Of a stretch of 64,000 nucleotides of DNA, positions 48,658 to 59,451 are shown in pieces (the stretch's first letter is position 1; every line of letters begins with the position of its first letter). The DNA is taken from positions 506,001-570,000 of the forward strand of contig NZ_LR134378.1 in NCBI RefSeq assembly GCF_900637555.1, given 5' to 3'. The position numbers and the translations under genes are program-made. The notes beneath the pieces were generated by a model that was not told the DNA's origin, searched no databases, and saw only the letters and a list, made by a program, of their open reading frames with translations. The stretch is from Lautropia mirabilis. Lineage in GTDB: Bacteria > Pseudomonadota > Gammaproteobacteria > Burkholderiales > Burkholderiaceae_E.

Positions 48658-49196
48658 AAATGACCACCGGCCACGTAGTGTAGGCTGCGCAGTGACGGAT
48701 CGGCCGTCTCGAAGTGCCAGTGGCCGTCACGAAAGACGCGCGTGTCGGCCCATGCACCCACCACTTCACCGATGAACAGATCATAGGTCTGCTGGTTGTG
48801 CGGCTCGGGCACCAGCCGGCAGGCCATCCAGGCGCTGCAGCCGCGCACGAATGGCAGGTCGTGGCCGGCCATGTCGAACAGCGTCACACCGCAATGCGCC
48901 AGCTTGTCCGGGTCGTCGTTCAGACTGCGATGCCCCACCTCATAGGTCAGCTCGATCTGGGCAGCCGTGGGAATCTGGATGACGAAATATCCGCTCTTCT
49001 CGATCAGCTCCCGCGTGCGTGCCGCCTTGTCCAGCACAACGGTCAGCTTGGGCGGCGCATAGTCCAGCGCGCAGGCCCAGGCTGCCGCCATGACGTTGGA
49101 AACGCCCTGATGGCGGGCAGAGACAAGAACGGCAGGACCGTGGTTGATGAGGCGGAAGGCCTTGCTGAGCGGAACCGGGGCGAAAGGCTGAGTCAT
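48609..49196 (-). CDS. Flavin reductase-like FMN-binding protein
   Basis: A 195-residue flavoprotein of the flavin-reductase/DIM6-NTAB split-barrel family. Recognisable parts are the N-terminal PAVLVSARHQGVSNVMAAAWACALDYAPPKLTVVL, the FMN-contact SGYFVIQIPTA, the LPFVRGCSAWMACRLVPEPHNQQTYDLFIGEVV core, and a C-terminal LHYVAGGHFYAIGE that closes the active site. It probably reduces flavin with NAD(P)H or acts as a partner for an oxygenase; none is adjacent. Its 3' end overlaps the convergent gene at 48100-48657 by 49 bp. Confidence 0.87.
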   Translation of the reverse strand: MTQPFAPVPLSKAFRLINHGPAVLVSARHQGVSNVMAAAWACALDYAPPKLTVVLDKAARTRELIEKSGYFVIQIPTAAQIELTYEVGHRSLNDDPDKLAHCGVTLFDMAGHDLPFVRGCSAWMACRLVPEPHNQQTYDLFIGEVVGAWADTRVFRDGHWHFETADPSLRSLHYVAGGHFYAIGEALDVAEGKAG

Positions 49197-49233
49197 GGCA
49201 GACAGAAATTCATGCAGAGGGCTTCATGGTAGT

Positions 49234-49254
49234 CCCTGAACCTCCCGTTCAGGG
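49234..49254 (-). other. Hairpin between recQ and flavin reductase gene
   Basis: Perfect 8-bp inverted repeat CCCTGAAC / GTTCAGGG with a 5-base loop, between the recQ stop and the flavin reductase start on the minus strand. There is no adjacent T-tract, so it is at best a weak terminator. Confidence 0.45.
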
Positions 49255-49321
49255 GCAATCCCCGAAGCTGCCCCCAGCCGCCATGCCGCATGCGGTCCCA
49301 GCACTTACCCTGCCCTAGCAC

Positions 49322-51145
<1,824 letters not shown>

Positions 51146-51152
51146 CCGGTGT

Positions 51153-52379
51153 TCAGAGTCCTTCGGGGAAATGCAGGTGCGGTCGCAGCCGGGTGGCCAG
51201 CGTCTCTTCGGTCAGCACGCCCAGCCGGCGCTGCTGGCGCAGGCTGATGGCGGTGTACTCGAAGAGCGGCGGCTTGCCGGCAATGAACTGCGCCACGCTC
51301 TGGGCGGCGCGGGCGGCCTCGGCAAAACCGCTGACGATGAGCTTGAGCTTGCCCGGATAGGTGCAGATGTCGCCCACGGCATGAATGCCGGGAATGGCAC
51401 TGGCCATGGTGGCCGGGTCCACCGGCAGGTAGCGCCCTTCCATGGGCAACTGCCAGCTCTCCAGCGGCGCCAGCGTGGGGCTGAGGCCCTGGCAGAGGAT
51501 CAGCGCATCCAGCGGCACCTCGATCTCGTGGCCATCGTCGGCATCAGCCACGACCAGGGCGCGCAGACGACCGGCCGGAGCATCGTCCTGTGCGACACCA
51601 GCGCCCACCCCTTCTTTTTCCGTTCTGCCGGAACTCTTCCCGCCCTCGTCGGCATCGCACTCGTCCCGGAGTGTGGCGCCGGACTCAGTCTCACCCACCA
51701 GCCGTACCGGCTGGCCAACCACCAGCTGGACACGGCCAACGGCGGTCTGTTCCTCAATGGCCTGCACCCGCGCTGCATCCGTGGTGAAGCGGCTGAAACG
51801 GGCACGGCGATGCACCAGACTGACGCTGGCCGCACCGGCCGCCACCAGTGCCAGACACTGGTCTATGGCCTCGTTGCCGCCCCCCATCACGGCCACATGC
51901 TGGCCAGCAAAGCGCTCGGCCGGCATGGGCTCCTCGAAGATCTGTGTGCCGCGCCACTGTTCGGCCCCCGGCAGGTCCAGCGGACGGCGCTGATAGGCCC
52001 CTGCCCCCGCTGCCAGCACCACGGCCCGGGCATGCAGGCACAGACCCGTCTGCGTCGTCAGCTCAAAGCCGCGTCGCACGCCGTCCTCCTGCCAGGGACG
52101 CAGCGCCTGCGCCACCTGCCCGAAGTGCAGGTCGGGGTACAGGGGCTGGATCTGCTGGAACAGGTTGTCGGACAGCTGCTGCGCCGAGACCATCGGCAGG
52201 CCCGGGATGTCGTGGATCAGCTTGTCGGCATAGAGCGCACGGCACTGGCCACCCGGTTCCGGCAGCGAATCGACGGCGGCCACGCGCAGGCCCAGGAGTC
52301 CCAGCTGGAAGATCTGATGGAGGCCCACGGGCCCCATGCCGATGACCAGCACATCGGCGGTGTTTGCTTGATCTGACAT
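51153..52379 (-). CDS. fpr: Ferredoxin-NADP reductase, thioredoxin reductase-like type, with a hydrophilic insert
   Basis: A 408-residue FAD/NAD(P)H oxidoreductase of the type-2 FNR family. FAD site VLVIGMGPVGLHQIFQL at about 10-26, the redox-side EPGGQCRALYADKLIHDIPG, the NADPH site VAVMGGGNEAIDQCLAL near 163-179, and ATMASAIPGIHAVGDICTYPGKLKLIVSGFAEAA near the C-terminus. There is no CxxC, as expected for FNR rather than thioredoxin reductase. Residues about 225-270 are an acidic Gly/Asp/Glu-rich insert that makes it some 50 residues longer than typical members. It is the first gene of a pair with recQ. Confidence 0.88.
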   Translation of the reverse strand: MSDQANTADVLVIGMGPVGLHQIFQLGLLGLRVAAVDSLPEPGGQCRALYADKLIHDIPGLPMVSAQQLSDNLFQQIQPLYPDLHFGQVAQALRPWQEDGVRRGFELTTQTGLCLHARAVVLAAGAGAYQRRPLDLPGAEQWRGTQIFEEPMPAERFAGQHVAVMGGGNEAIDQCLALVAAGAASVSLVHRRARFSRFTTDAARVQAIEEQTAVGRVQLVVGQPVRLVGETESGATLRDECDADEGGKSSGRTEKEGVGAGVAQDDAPAGRLRALVVADADDGHEIEVPLDALILCQGLSPTLAPLESWQLPMEGRYLPVDPATMASAIPGIHAVGDICTYPGKLKLIVSGFAEAARAAQSVAQFIAGKPPLFEYTAISLRQQRRLGVLTEETLATRLRPHLHFPEGL

Positions 52380-52848
52380 GATGGTGGTGCCCGATGGAGG
52401 CTGGCGCCGGATGCGTGCCGGGCCATGGCGTGAGGAGAGGCCGGAATGACTCCCGCGTGGCCAAGCGCCGGGAACGAAAGGCGACAGGCTCGGAAATGCT
52501 TCAGGTTCGCCCCCGGATTTTACGCGCCATGGGCACCCCCTGCCCGCGGGAACGCTGCGCTGCGAAACACGGGATCCCGTTCAGCCCATCGCACGGGATC
52601 CTGTTCACCCCATCGACAGCATTCATTCCGCTTCTCATTTCCCAAAACCCCATGTGCAGAAGGATTACCCGCTACGCGGCCCGCGAGAAAACGGGATGAT
52701 GGAAAGTTCAGCCTTCAACCGCCGTTCGTGACCCGTTCGGAACCGTTCAGACGGTGGTGTTGCGGCAGATAACTATGCTGCGAATGCGGTATTGGCAAAT
52801 ACCGTAGCATTCTTGCCTCTACGATTTGTAGCCGCCTTTCTCTCTCTC
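52380..52848. promoter_or_regulatory. 469-bp intergenic region with tandem repeat and nested palindrome
   Basis: Holds a 24-bp tandem duplication (52568-52615) and, 39 bp before the next gene, a hairpin CGGTATT-GGCA-AATACCG (52787-52804) nested inside ATGCT / AGCAT arms (52775-52810). A further CTAC / GTAG pair lies at 52819-52831. The region is less GC-rich than its surroundings and probably includes both divergent promoters. No credible additional gene was found. Confidence 0.5.
52568..52615. repeat. 24-bp direct tandem repeat, two copies
   Basis: Copies at 52568-52591 and 52592-52615 share the form CACGGGATCC-Y-GTTCA-S-CCCATCG and differ at only two positions. The first copy contains the palindrome CGGGATCCCG. 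It lies in a non-coding divergent region, so it may be a duplicated regulator site or a slippage product. Confidence 0.75.
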
Positions 52849-53136
52849 ATGAGCGCACAGATGTCCCAGGACAATCCATCGGAACTGCGACTGTTCGTCG
52901 AGGAGCATCCCACGACGGTAGTGGCCGATCTCTGGCGGCTGATGAACGAGGCCCCGAGCCAGGGGCGGCACGCCGATTTCGATCTGATCGCGGAAGGCCT
53001 GCTGCGGGTGATCCTGTGCGAATCGGTGCCTGAGGACGTGCAGACCGCCGCCCGTGAGCTGTGCCAGGCCTATGCAGCGCAATCGCTGCGCAGCACGTTC
53101 GGCTACAGCGAGATCCGGCTGCACAAGCTGCACTGA
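52849..53136 (+). CDS. Small helical protein of unknown function
   Basis: A 95-residue protein (83 if the ATG at 52885 region is ignored and the second Met at 52861 is used). It is hydrophilic and predicted mostly helical: SELRLFVEEHPTTVVADLWRLM, then FDLIAEGLLRVILCESVPEDVQTAARELCQAYAAQSLR. No family is recognised. Coding-like base use and the structured upstream region support a real gene. An in-frame ATG at 52792 lies inside the hairpin and is unlikely to be the start. It has no partner gene. Confidence 0.55.
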   Translation: MSAQMSQDNPSELRLFVEEHPTTVVADLWRLMNEAPSQGRHADFDLIAEGLLRVILCESVPEDVQTAARELCQAYAAQSLRSTFGYSEIRLHKLH

Positions 53137-53274
53137 AGATCGGGTCGGTACCTTGCCGTTCTGCCGGCGCCTTTCCGTTTTCGGGAAAGCAAAAGCGATG
53201 CCTCACGATGACCAGGCATCGGGGAAGCGATCCCGCCCCGTGACGGGCGGGATGACGAGGTCGTCCGGACGACT

Positions 53275-53703
53275 TCAGTGTCCGGCGCTGCGGGCGATGC
53301 TGACCGAGGTCTCGTTGACGATGGAGCCGACGCCCGAGGAGCGATAGCCGGCCTGGGTCTCTTCCTGCCAGAACCAGCGACGCGGTGCGGTATCGGAATC
53401 GACCGACAGGTAGGTCTGCAGGTTCAGCTTGCAGAAGAAGTCCAGCGAGGTGAGGGACGAGAAGAACGGGGTGAAGCGACGATTGACGGCGTCAGGATCA
53501 TCGGTGCGACGGCCTTCGGCCAGGGCGATCTGGATGGGCTCGCCTTCGCCGCGGATTTCCAGCAAGTGCCCCCCCAGGTGCTCGATGACCTGGGCGATGG
53601 ACGGGAAGCGGGCGGGATCATAGATTTCAAGCGGCGTGCCGCGTTGGCCCAATCCCCATACCCGGTACTCGGAATACCGTGCGCTTCTGTCGACTTGTGG
53701 CAT
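53275..53703 (-). CDS. Conserved-looking small soluble protein of unknown function
   Basis: A 142-residue protein without signal peptide or membrane helix. It opens MPQVDRSARYSEYRVWGLGQRGTP and has a mixed alpha/beta look, with FFSSLTSLDFFCKLNLQTYL in the middle and the polar tail SGVGSIVNETSVSIARS. I recognise no family. It lies alone with about 470 bp of non-coding DNA upstream, which suggests its own regulation. Confidence 0.6.
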   Translation of the reverse strand: MPQVDRSARYSEYRVWGLGQRGTPLEIYDPARFPSIAQVIEHLGGHLLEIRGEGEPIQIALAEGRRTDDPDAVNRRFTPFFSSLTSLDFFCKLNLQTYLSVDSDTAPRRWFWQEETQAGYRSSGVGSIVNETSVSIARSAGH

Positions 53704-54172
53704 CTAATCACTCCTGATCCCGTTGCCCGGGGCGCTTCTGCCAAACCTTGTCGAGGCACGCCTTCCCGCCTGCCCCGTCGCCACGGGCGTCCGGGCGGCA
53801 CGCCCGGACTTGCCGATCCGGGCTGGAAGGATGGCAAAGACGAGGCAGAACCGATCCCTGGCTGGTTGCGTTGAGTGCGGCGCCAGAGACTGCTTTCAGG
53901 GGGTTTTTCCCTTCAGCGCGTTCAGACGCCGCAGGTGCAATTAACGCATTATCTGGCCGTTCTGCGTACAAGGATTACAAACGGTATCTCACGCAACATT
54001 GGCATTCATTTGCAGCGGTATTGCGTTACGGGAATCCGTCCAAAAGCAAACTTTTGTCATACGCCGGCAACGCATTCGGAACTGGCCGTGGTGAATGCAC
54101 GACATTCCCCCTGCCGGGCAGCAGGAATAACCGGCGGCCCCGGTCTGCCGGCCGGCACCGATCCGTCTGATT
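53704..54172. promoter_or_regulatory. 469-bp intergenic region with an AT-rich island
   Basis: Bases 53930-54070 are strikingly AT-rich for this genome. They contain a minus-strand GATAAT (53953-53948), an inverted pair ACGCAA / TTGCGT (53992-53997 and 54021-54026) and a 6-bp hairpin CAAAAG-CAAA-CTTTTG (54041-54056). This is the likely control region of the small gene at 53275-53703. No gene could be supported within it. Confidence 0.45.
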
Positions 54173-54781
54173 TCAGTCCCCGCGCCGGCGGAAGCGATAG
54201 ATGGCCTGGGTGGCCCGCTTGACCGGGAACCAGCGTACCGGCCGGCCTTCGGCCAGGAAGATGCGCTCCATGATCACCAGGCCCAGCCGCTCGGCCAGAT
54301 CCTCGAAATCATGGGGCGTGGTGAGGTGCAGGTTGGGCGTGTCGAACCACTCGTAGGGCATCTCGCGCGTGATGGGCATGCGCCCGCGCAGGATGGACCA
54401 GACGTGGAACCAGTGGCCGAAGTTGGGGAACGAGACGATGCCCTCGCGCGCCACGTGACTCATGTCCTCAAGGACCTTCTCGGTGCGCTTGGTGGCCTGC
54501 AGGGCCATGGACAGCACCACCACGTCGAACTTGTCGCCGCCGCGGAACATGCCCAGGCCATCCTCGATGTTGCGCTGGATCACGTCCACGCCGCGTCGGG
54601 CGCAGGCCAGCACCTCGGCATCGTCGATCTCGACGCCGTAGCCGTGGCAATGCTTGACCTGCGAGAGGTAGGACAGCAATGCACCGTCACCGCAGCCCAG
54701 GTCAAGCACGTTGGCATAGGGGCGGATCCAGTCGGCGATGATGGCCAGGTCGGCCCGCAGTTCCGGGGTTTCAGCAGACAT
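54173..54781 (-). CDS. metW: Methionine biosynthesis protein MetW
   Basis: A 202-residue SAM-dependent methyltransferase-fold protein that activates the MetX acyltransferase. Motif I NVLDLGCGDGALLSYL is at about 19-34, followed by YGVEIDDAEVLACARRGVDVIQ, DVVVLSMALQ near 92 and FPNFGHWFHVWSILRGRMP, all diagnostic of MetW. It overlaps metX by one base and is the last gene of the minus-strand gshB-to-metW chain. MetX-MetW pairing is standard in Betaproteobacteria. Confidence 0.95.
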   Translation of the reverse strand: MSAETPELRADLAIIADWIRPYANVLDLGCGDGALLSYLSQVKHCHGYGVEIDDAEVLACARRGVDVIQRNIEDGLGMFRGGDKFDVVVLSMALQATKRTEKVLEDMSHVAREGIVSFPNFGHWFHVWSILRGRMPITREMPYEWFDTPNLHLTTPHDFEDLAERLGLVIMERIFLAEGRPVRWFPVKRATQAIYRFRRRGD

Positions 54782-55905
54782 CAGGCGTTTACCCCCGAAT
54801 GGATGCGGTCAAAGTAGCTGCGCACCAGACTGTGGTAGCGGGCGTCGTCCAGCAGGAAGGCGTCGTGGCCGTGGGGCGCATCGATCTCGGCATAGGTGAC
54901 GGGGGCTCGGTTGGCCAGCAGCGCCTTGACGATCTCATGGCTGCGTGCCGGTGAGAAGCGCCAGTCGGTGGTGAACGACGCCACCAGGTAGGCACACTGC
55001 GCGGGTGAGAGCGCCTTGGCCAGATCACCGCCGGTAGCACGGGCCGGGTCGAAGTAGTCCAGCGCGCGGGTGAACAGCAGATAGGTGTTGGCGTCGAAAT
55101 AGCGCGAGAACTTTTCGCCCTGATAGCGAAGATAGCTCTCGATCTCGAATTCGACGTCAAAGGAAAAACCGTAGTGTCCGTGCTTGAGCATCCGGCCGAA
55201 CTTCTCGGCCATGGTGTCGTCGGACAGGTAGGTGATGTGGCCGATCATCCGCGCCACCTGCAGGCCATGGGCAGGCACGGTGTCGTGGTCGTAGTAGCGT
55301 CCGCCGTGGAAGTCGGGATCGGTGACGATGGCGCGGCGTGCCACTTCGTTGAACGCGATGTTCTGGGCCGACAGGCGCGGTGCCGTGGCAATGGCCACGC
55401 AGTGAGCCAGGCGCTCGGGATAGAGGTAACTCCAGGCCAGGGCCTGCATGCCGCCCAGCGAGCCGCCCATGACGGCGGCAAAGCGCTCGATGCCCAGCGC
55501 ATCGGCCAGACGTGCCTGGCTGTGCACCCAGTCCTCGACGGTGATGACCGGGAAGCTCGGACCATAGGGCCGGCCGGTGGCCGGGTCGGTGGACTTGGGT
55601 CCCGTGGAGCCGAAGCAGCTGCCCAGGTTGTTGACGCCAATGACGAAGAAGCGGTCAGTATCGACCGGCTTGCCCGGGCCGACCATGTTGGACCACCACC
55701 CATGCTCGTCGGCCGTGCCGGCCGTGAGGCCAGCCACGTGGTGCGAGGCGTTGAGGGCATGGCAGATGAGGACGGCATTGCTGCGCTGCGCGTTGAGGGT
55801 GCCGTAGGTCTCGTAGACCAGCTCATACGGCCCGAACTGTCCGCCGCTGGTCAGCGGCAGCGGTTCCTCGAAGCGATGCCGGACGGGCGTGACCAGCAGA
55901 CTCAT
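54781..55905 (-). CDS. metX: Homoserine O-acyltransferase
   Basis: Alpha/beta-hydrolase-fold acyltransferase, 374 residues, committing homoserine to methionine synthesis. The nucleophile elbow is [12 protein letters not shown] near 143-154; [11 protein letters not shown] near 49 and the C-terminal [14 protein letters not shown] supply the rest of the catalytic set. MetX of Betaproteobacteria paired with MetW often uses succinyl-CoA, so homoserine O-succinyltransferase (MetXS) is as likely as acetyltransferase; sequence alone as read here does not decide. Its ATG overlaps the ptsI stop (ATGA), which is an unusual link between PTS and methionine genes. Confidence 0.93.
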   Translation of the reverse strand: MSLLVTPVRHRFEEPLPLTSGGQFGPYELVYETYGTLNAQRSNAVLICHALNASHHVAGLTAGTADEHGWWSNMVGPGKPVDTDRFFVIGVNNLGSCFGSTGPKSTDPATGRPYGPSFPVITVEDWVHSQARLADALGIERFAAVMGGSLGGMQALAWSYLYPERLAHCVAIATAPRLSAQNIAFNEVARRAIVTDPDFHGGRYYDHDTVPAHGLQVARMIGHITYLSDDTMAEKFGRMLKHGHYGFSFDVEFEIESYLRYQGEKFSRYFDANTYLLFTRALDYFDPARATGGDLAKALSPAQCAYLVASFTTDWRFSPARSHEIVKALLANRAPVTYAEIDAPHGHDAFLLDDARYHSLVRSYFDRIHSGVNA

Positions 55906-57668
55906 GCGTTGACGGCTCCAGAAAATGAGGGCATGGCCGAGGCATCCTCGATGCCCAGACAGGCCAGGCCGCGGCGGATGCTGCCCAGGTCGTCCTGCAC
56001 CAGCATGCGACGCACCAGCGGCGTGAGCTGGCGAGTATCGACCTTGAGCACTTCGCTCTTGACGCGCAGAAGGCGCGACGGAAGCATGGAAAAGGATCTT
56101 AGCCCCATGCCGAGCAGCAGCGGTGCCACCCTGTGCTCGCCAGCCATCTCGCCGCAGACACAGACGGGTTTGGAGGCCTTGCGCGCAGCGCGGATGGTCA
56201 GCGCAATCAGGCGCAGCACGGCCGGATGCAGCTCGTCGTAGAGATGGGCGATGCGCTGGTCGGTACGGTCGATGGCCAGGGTGTACTGCACCAGGTCGTT
56301 GGTGCCGATGGCCAGGAAATCCAGCTTGCTGGCGAAGATGCCGGCCGACAGCGCCGCAGCCGGCACCTCGATCATGCCGCCCACCGGGATGTGTTCAGCC
56401 ACCGGTTCGCCACGGCTGGCCAGCTCCTGGCGGGCCTGGGCCAGCAGCAGCATGGCCTCGTCCACCTCATGGGGCTGCGTCAGCATCGGCAGCAGGATCT
56501 GCAGGTTGCCGTGGACGGAAGCCCGCAGAAGCGCCCGCAGCTGCACCAGGAACATCTCGGGCTCGGCCAGGCTGTAGCGGATGGCACGCCGCCCCAGGGC
56601 CGACGTGGCACCGGGAATCAGCGCCTGGGCGGGCAGGATCTTGTCAGCACCCACGTCGATGGTGCGGATGGTGACAGGCCGGCCCTGCAGCGTCTCCAGC
56701 ACCTGGCGGTAAGCGCGGTACTGTTCTTCCTCGTCCGGCAGCTGGCAGCGATTCAGGAAGAGAAACTCGGACCGGAAGAGCCCGATGCCCTCGGCCCCCG
56801 CGCGCACGGCATCCTCGGCCTCCTCGGGCCGCTCGATGTTGGCCAGCATGGTGACGCGGCAGCCATCCTGGGTGACACAGTCCACATCGGCCAGCTGCGC
56901 CAGCAGGCGCTCCCGCTCGGCCGCCTCGCGCTGGCGTTCGCGATACTGTTCCAGCAGCGCCTCGTCGGGCCGGACGATCACCTTCCCGGCGTCACCGTCC
57001 AGAATGAGAAAGTCGCCATCGCGGATGCGCCCGGTCGCGTCGTCCACGCCCGTGACGGCCGCCACACGCAGGCTGCGCGCCAGAATGGCCGTGTGTGAAT
57101 GGATGCCGCCCTGCTCGAACACGAAGCCCAGCACCCCGCGCAGCTGCAGCATGTCGGCCGGCTGCAGGTCCTGAGCCACGTAGATCAGCGGCTCCCCGCC
57201 ACCGTTACGGCCAACGCCCAGCTGACTGGCACCCGAAAGTGCCTTCAGCAGCCGGTCGGCCACCTGTTCGACGTCACGGCCGCGTTCCTTCAGGTAGGGA
57301 TCCTCGATGGCACGAAACTGCGCCATCAATTCCTCGGCCGTCTCGGAGATGGCCCATTCGATGTTGAGTCGCTCGTTCTCGACCCGGGACTTGGCTCCTT
57401 CGATCAGCGCCGGATCGTTCAGCAGCATCAACTGCACGTCCAGGAGCGCCCGGGCCTCGGTCGGTGCATCAGCCGGCAACTGGGCGGCCACGCCCTGCAG
57501 CTCGGCCTCGACCGCGGCACAGCCTTCGCCCAGTCTGGCCCATTCGCCCGCCACCTCCCCGGAGGTGATGTAGTAGCGCGGCACATCGATGAGCGCGGTA
57601 TCCAGCACACAGGCCCGCCCCAGCACGATGCCACCACCGATGGGCGCGCCGACCAGCGTCTGCATCAT
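55902..57668 (-). CDS. ptsI: PTS enzyme I
   Basis: PEP-protein phosphotransferase, 588 residues, passing phosphate from PEP to HPr. The phosphorylated His is in [17 protein letters not shown] near 190; the usual motif has R-T where this reads I-H. The PEP-binding domain has [45 protein letters not shown] and [11 protein letters not shown] with the active Cys. Length is slightly above the common 575. Start at 57668 or 57665 (two adjacent ATG codons), overlapping ptsH. It is part of the gshB-manX-ptsH-ptsI block, a partial PTS thought to be regulatory in Betaproteobacteria. Confidence 0.95.
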   Translation of the reverse strand: MMQTLVGAPIGGGIVLGRACVLDTALIDVPRYYITSGEVAGEWARLGEGCAAVEAELQGVAAQLPADAPTEARALLDVQLMLLNDPALIEGAKSRVENERLNIEWAISETAEELMAQFRAIEDPYLKERGRDVEQVADRLLKALSGASQLGVGRNGGGEPLIYVAQDLQPADMLQLRGVLGFVFEQGGIHSHTAILARSLRVAAVTGVDDATGRIRDGDFLILDGDAGKVIVRPDEALLEQYRERQREAAERERLLAQLADVDCVTQDGCRVTMLANIERPEEAEDAVRAGAEGIGLFRSEFLFLNRCQLPDEEEQYRAYRQVLETLQGRPVTIRTIDVGADKILPAQALIPGATSALGRRAIRYSLAEPEMFLVQLRALLRASVHGNLQILLPMLTQPHEVDEAMLLLAQARQELASRGEPVAEHIPVGGMIEVPAAALSAGIFASKLDFLAIGTNDLVQYTLAIDRTDQRIAHLYDELHPAVLRLIALTIRAARKASKPVCVCGEMAGEHRVAPLLLGMGLRSFSMLPSRLLRVKSEVLKVDTRQLTPLVRRMLVQDDLGSIRRGLACLGIEDASAMPSFSGAVNA

Positions 57669-57946
57669 GCACCGGCCCCGAGTTCTTCACCGAAGCCCGA
57701 AGCGATCAGATCGACCAGTGCCTTCAGCGCAGCGTCCTCATCTTCGCCATCCACCTCGATCTTGAGCACGGTGCCGCAGGCGGCCGCCAGCATCATCACT
57801 CCCATGATGCTCTTGCCGTTGACGCGCCGCGCGCCCTTGGTGAACCACACGCCCGACTGGAACTTGCCGGCCAGCTGCGTGAGTGCAGCGGACGGGCGGG
57901 CATGGATCCCGAGGCGGTTGACGATCCTGACTTCGGCTTCTTTCAT
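57665..57946 (-). CDS. ptsH: HPr phosphocarrier protein
   Basis: A 93-residue HPr. His-15 lies in NRLGIHARPSA and the regulatory Ser-46 in NGKSIMGVMML, so both phosphorylation sites are present. It relays phosphate from enzyme I to the EIIA proteins. It overlaps manX upstream and ptsI downstream by about four bases each. No HPr kinase gene is in the window, though Ser-46 retention suggests one elsewhere. Confidence 0.95.
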   Translation of the reverse strand: MKEAEVRIVNRLGIHARPSAALTQLAGKFQSGVWFTKGARRVNGKSIMGVMMLAAACGTVLKIEVDGEDEDAALKALVDLIASGFGEELGAGA

Positions 57947-58473
57947 GAATGTGAGGGGTTGGAGGGTGGGGTGTCGGACAGTGGGGAGCAGTCGTTTCGC
58001 ACAGAGGTTGATGGTGTGGAGGGGGCTTCCGGATCAGCCGCGTCGTCGGACTGCTGTGCCCTGTCCAGCCGACGCCCGGGATATCCGGTATCGACCCGCC
58101 CGATGCCGTCGGCCGCATCGCGCAGCACCAGGGACTCCAGCTCGACCAGGGGCAGGCGCGCCCGATAGTTGAACACTTTCAGCAGGATGGGCAGGTTGAC
58201 GCCATAAAGGACACTGACCCGACCCGGCACGGCCATCTGCATGGCAATGCGCGACGGCGTGGCACCGTACAGATCGGTCAGCACCACCTGGCCGCTGCCG
58301 TCATTGATGCGGCTGGCCAGCGCCCGCGCCTCGCGCAGCGCCTGATCGGGATCCTCGTCGGGAATGATGTCCAGCGCAGCCGCCTGCACCGGCAGGCCGC
58401 GATAGACATGCCGGCAGCACCCCAGGAGCGCTGTGGCCAGGGGCTGATGCGCAATGATCAGCACCGAGATCAT
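57943..58473 (-). CDS. manX: PTS EIIA, mannose/sorbose family
   Basis: A 176-residue EIIA-Man domain protein. The phosphorylated His-9 is in VLIIAHQPLATALL, the core motif VVLTDLYGATPSRIA near 63-77, and GVNLPILLKVFNYR near 90-103. No EIIB, EIIC or EIID genes are present, so it is probably the terminal acceptor of a regulatory phosphorelay rather than part of a sugar importer. The last 45 residues are a Ser/Asp/Pro-rich tail absent from the minimal domain. It starts 12 bp after the gshB stop. Confidence 0.92.
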   Translation of the reverse strand: MISVLIIAHQPLATALLGCCRHVYRGLPVQAAALDIIPDEDPDQALREARALASRINDGSGQVVLTDLYGATPSRIAMQMAVPGRVSVLYGVNLPILLKVFNYRARLPLVELESLVLRDAADGIGRVDTGYPGRRLDRAQQSDDAADPEAPSTPSTSVRNDCSPLSDTPPSNPSHS

Positions 58474-58485
58474 GAAGGTTCCCGC

Positions 58486-59451
58486 TCAGGCCCCGGCGGC
58501 GGAACGATCGGCCGCCACACGCTTTTCCAGCTGTGCAATGAAGAAATCGGGCACATCGAAACCGGTCTGCGCCGTGATTTCCATGAAACCGGTGGGGCTG
58601 GTGACGTTGATCTCGGTGAGGCTGTCGCCAATCACGTCCAGACCCACCAGGAAAAGTCCCTTGGCTGCCAGGCGCGGGCCCAGGTAGCGGGCGATCTCTT
58701 CATCACGCGCCGACAGCGGCTGCGCCACCGGCTTGCCGCCGGCCGCCATGTTGCCCCGCGCCTCGCCGGCCTGCGGGATGCGCGCCAGCGCGTGCGGCAC
58801 CACCTCACCGTCGATGAGCAGGATGCGCTTGTCGCCCTGCGCGATGGCCGGCAGGTAGCGCTGCGCCATCACGGTGCGCGTGCCGAAGCGGTTCATGGTT
58901 TCCAGAATGACCGACAGGTTGGGATCATCCTGACGTGCCCGGAAGATGGAGGCCCCACCCATGCCGTCCAGCAGCTTCAGCACCGCCTCGCCATGGCGGG
59001 CGACAAACTCGCGCAGCCGGGCCGGATCGCGCGTGACCATCACGTCGGTGGTCAGCTGCGGATAGGCCGTAATGGAGAATTTCTCATTATGGTCGCGGAT
59101 GGCGGCGGGATTGTTGTAGACCCGTGCCCCCTGCTCGACCGCCCGCTCCAGCATGTAGGTGGAATAGACATATTCCATGTCGAAGGGCGGATCCTTGCGC
59201 ATCAGCACGGCATCGAAAGCCGACAGAGGCTCGGTGCGCACCTCGCCGGCCTTGTACCAGGGGGAGAGCTCGCCGGTCAGCTCCAGCGGCGTCACCCGGG
59301 CCGTGACCTTGCCCTGATCCAGACTGATGTCACCCTGCAGGCAACCGAAGACCCGGTGGCCACGCGCCACAGCGGCCCGCATCATGGCGATGCTGGTCTC
59401 TTTCTTGGGCTTGAGGGAATCGAAGGGATCGAGGATGAAAAGAATGTCCAT
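58486..59451 (-). CDS. gshB: Glutathione synthetase
   Basis: ATP-grasp ligase joining gamma-glutamylcysteine and glycine, 321 residues. N-terminal MDILFILDPFDSLKPKKETSIAMM, the family motif LMRKDPPFDMEYVYSTYMLE near 84, ATP-grasp loops LKLLDGMGGASIFR and EVVPHALARIP, and FLVGLDVIGDSLTEINVTSPTGFMEI near the C-terminus. It is the first gene of the minus-strand chain leading to manX-ptsH-ptsI-metX-metW, and divergent from ubiK. Linking glutathione and methionine synthesis in one transcript would tie two sulfur pathways. Confidence 0.96.
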   Translation of the reverse strand: MDILFILDPFDSLKPKKETSIAMMRAAVARGHRVFGCLQGDISLDQGKVTARVTPLELTGELSPWYKAGEVRTEPLSAFDAVLMRKDPPFDMEYVYSTYMLERAVEQGARVYNNPAAIRDHNEKFSITAYPQLTTDVMVTRDPARLREFVARHGEAVLKLLDGMGGASIFRARQDDPNLSVILETMNRFGTRTVMAQRYLPAIAQGDKRILLIDGEVVPHALARIPQAGEARGNMAAGGKPVAQPLSARDEEIARYLGPRLAAKGLFLVGLDVIGDSLTEINVTSPTGFMEITAQTGFDVPDFFIAQLEKRVAADRSAAGA

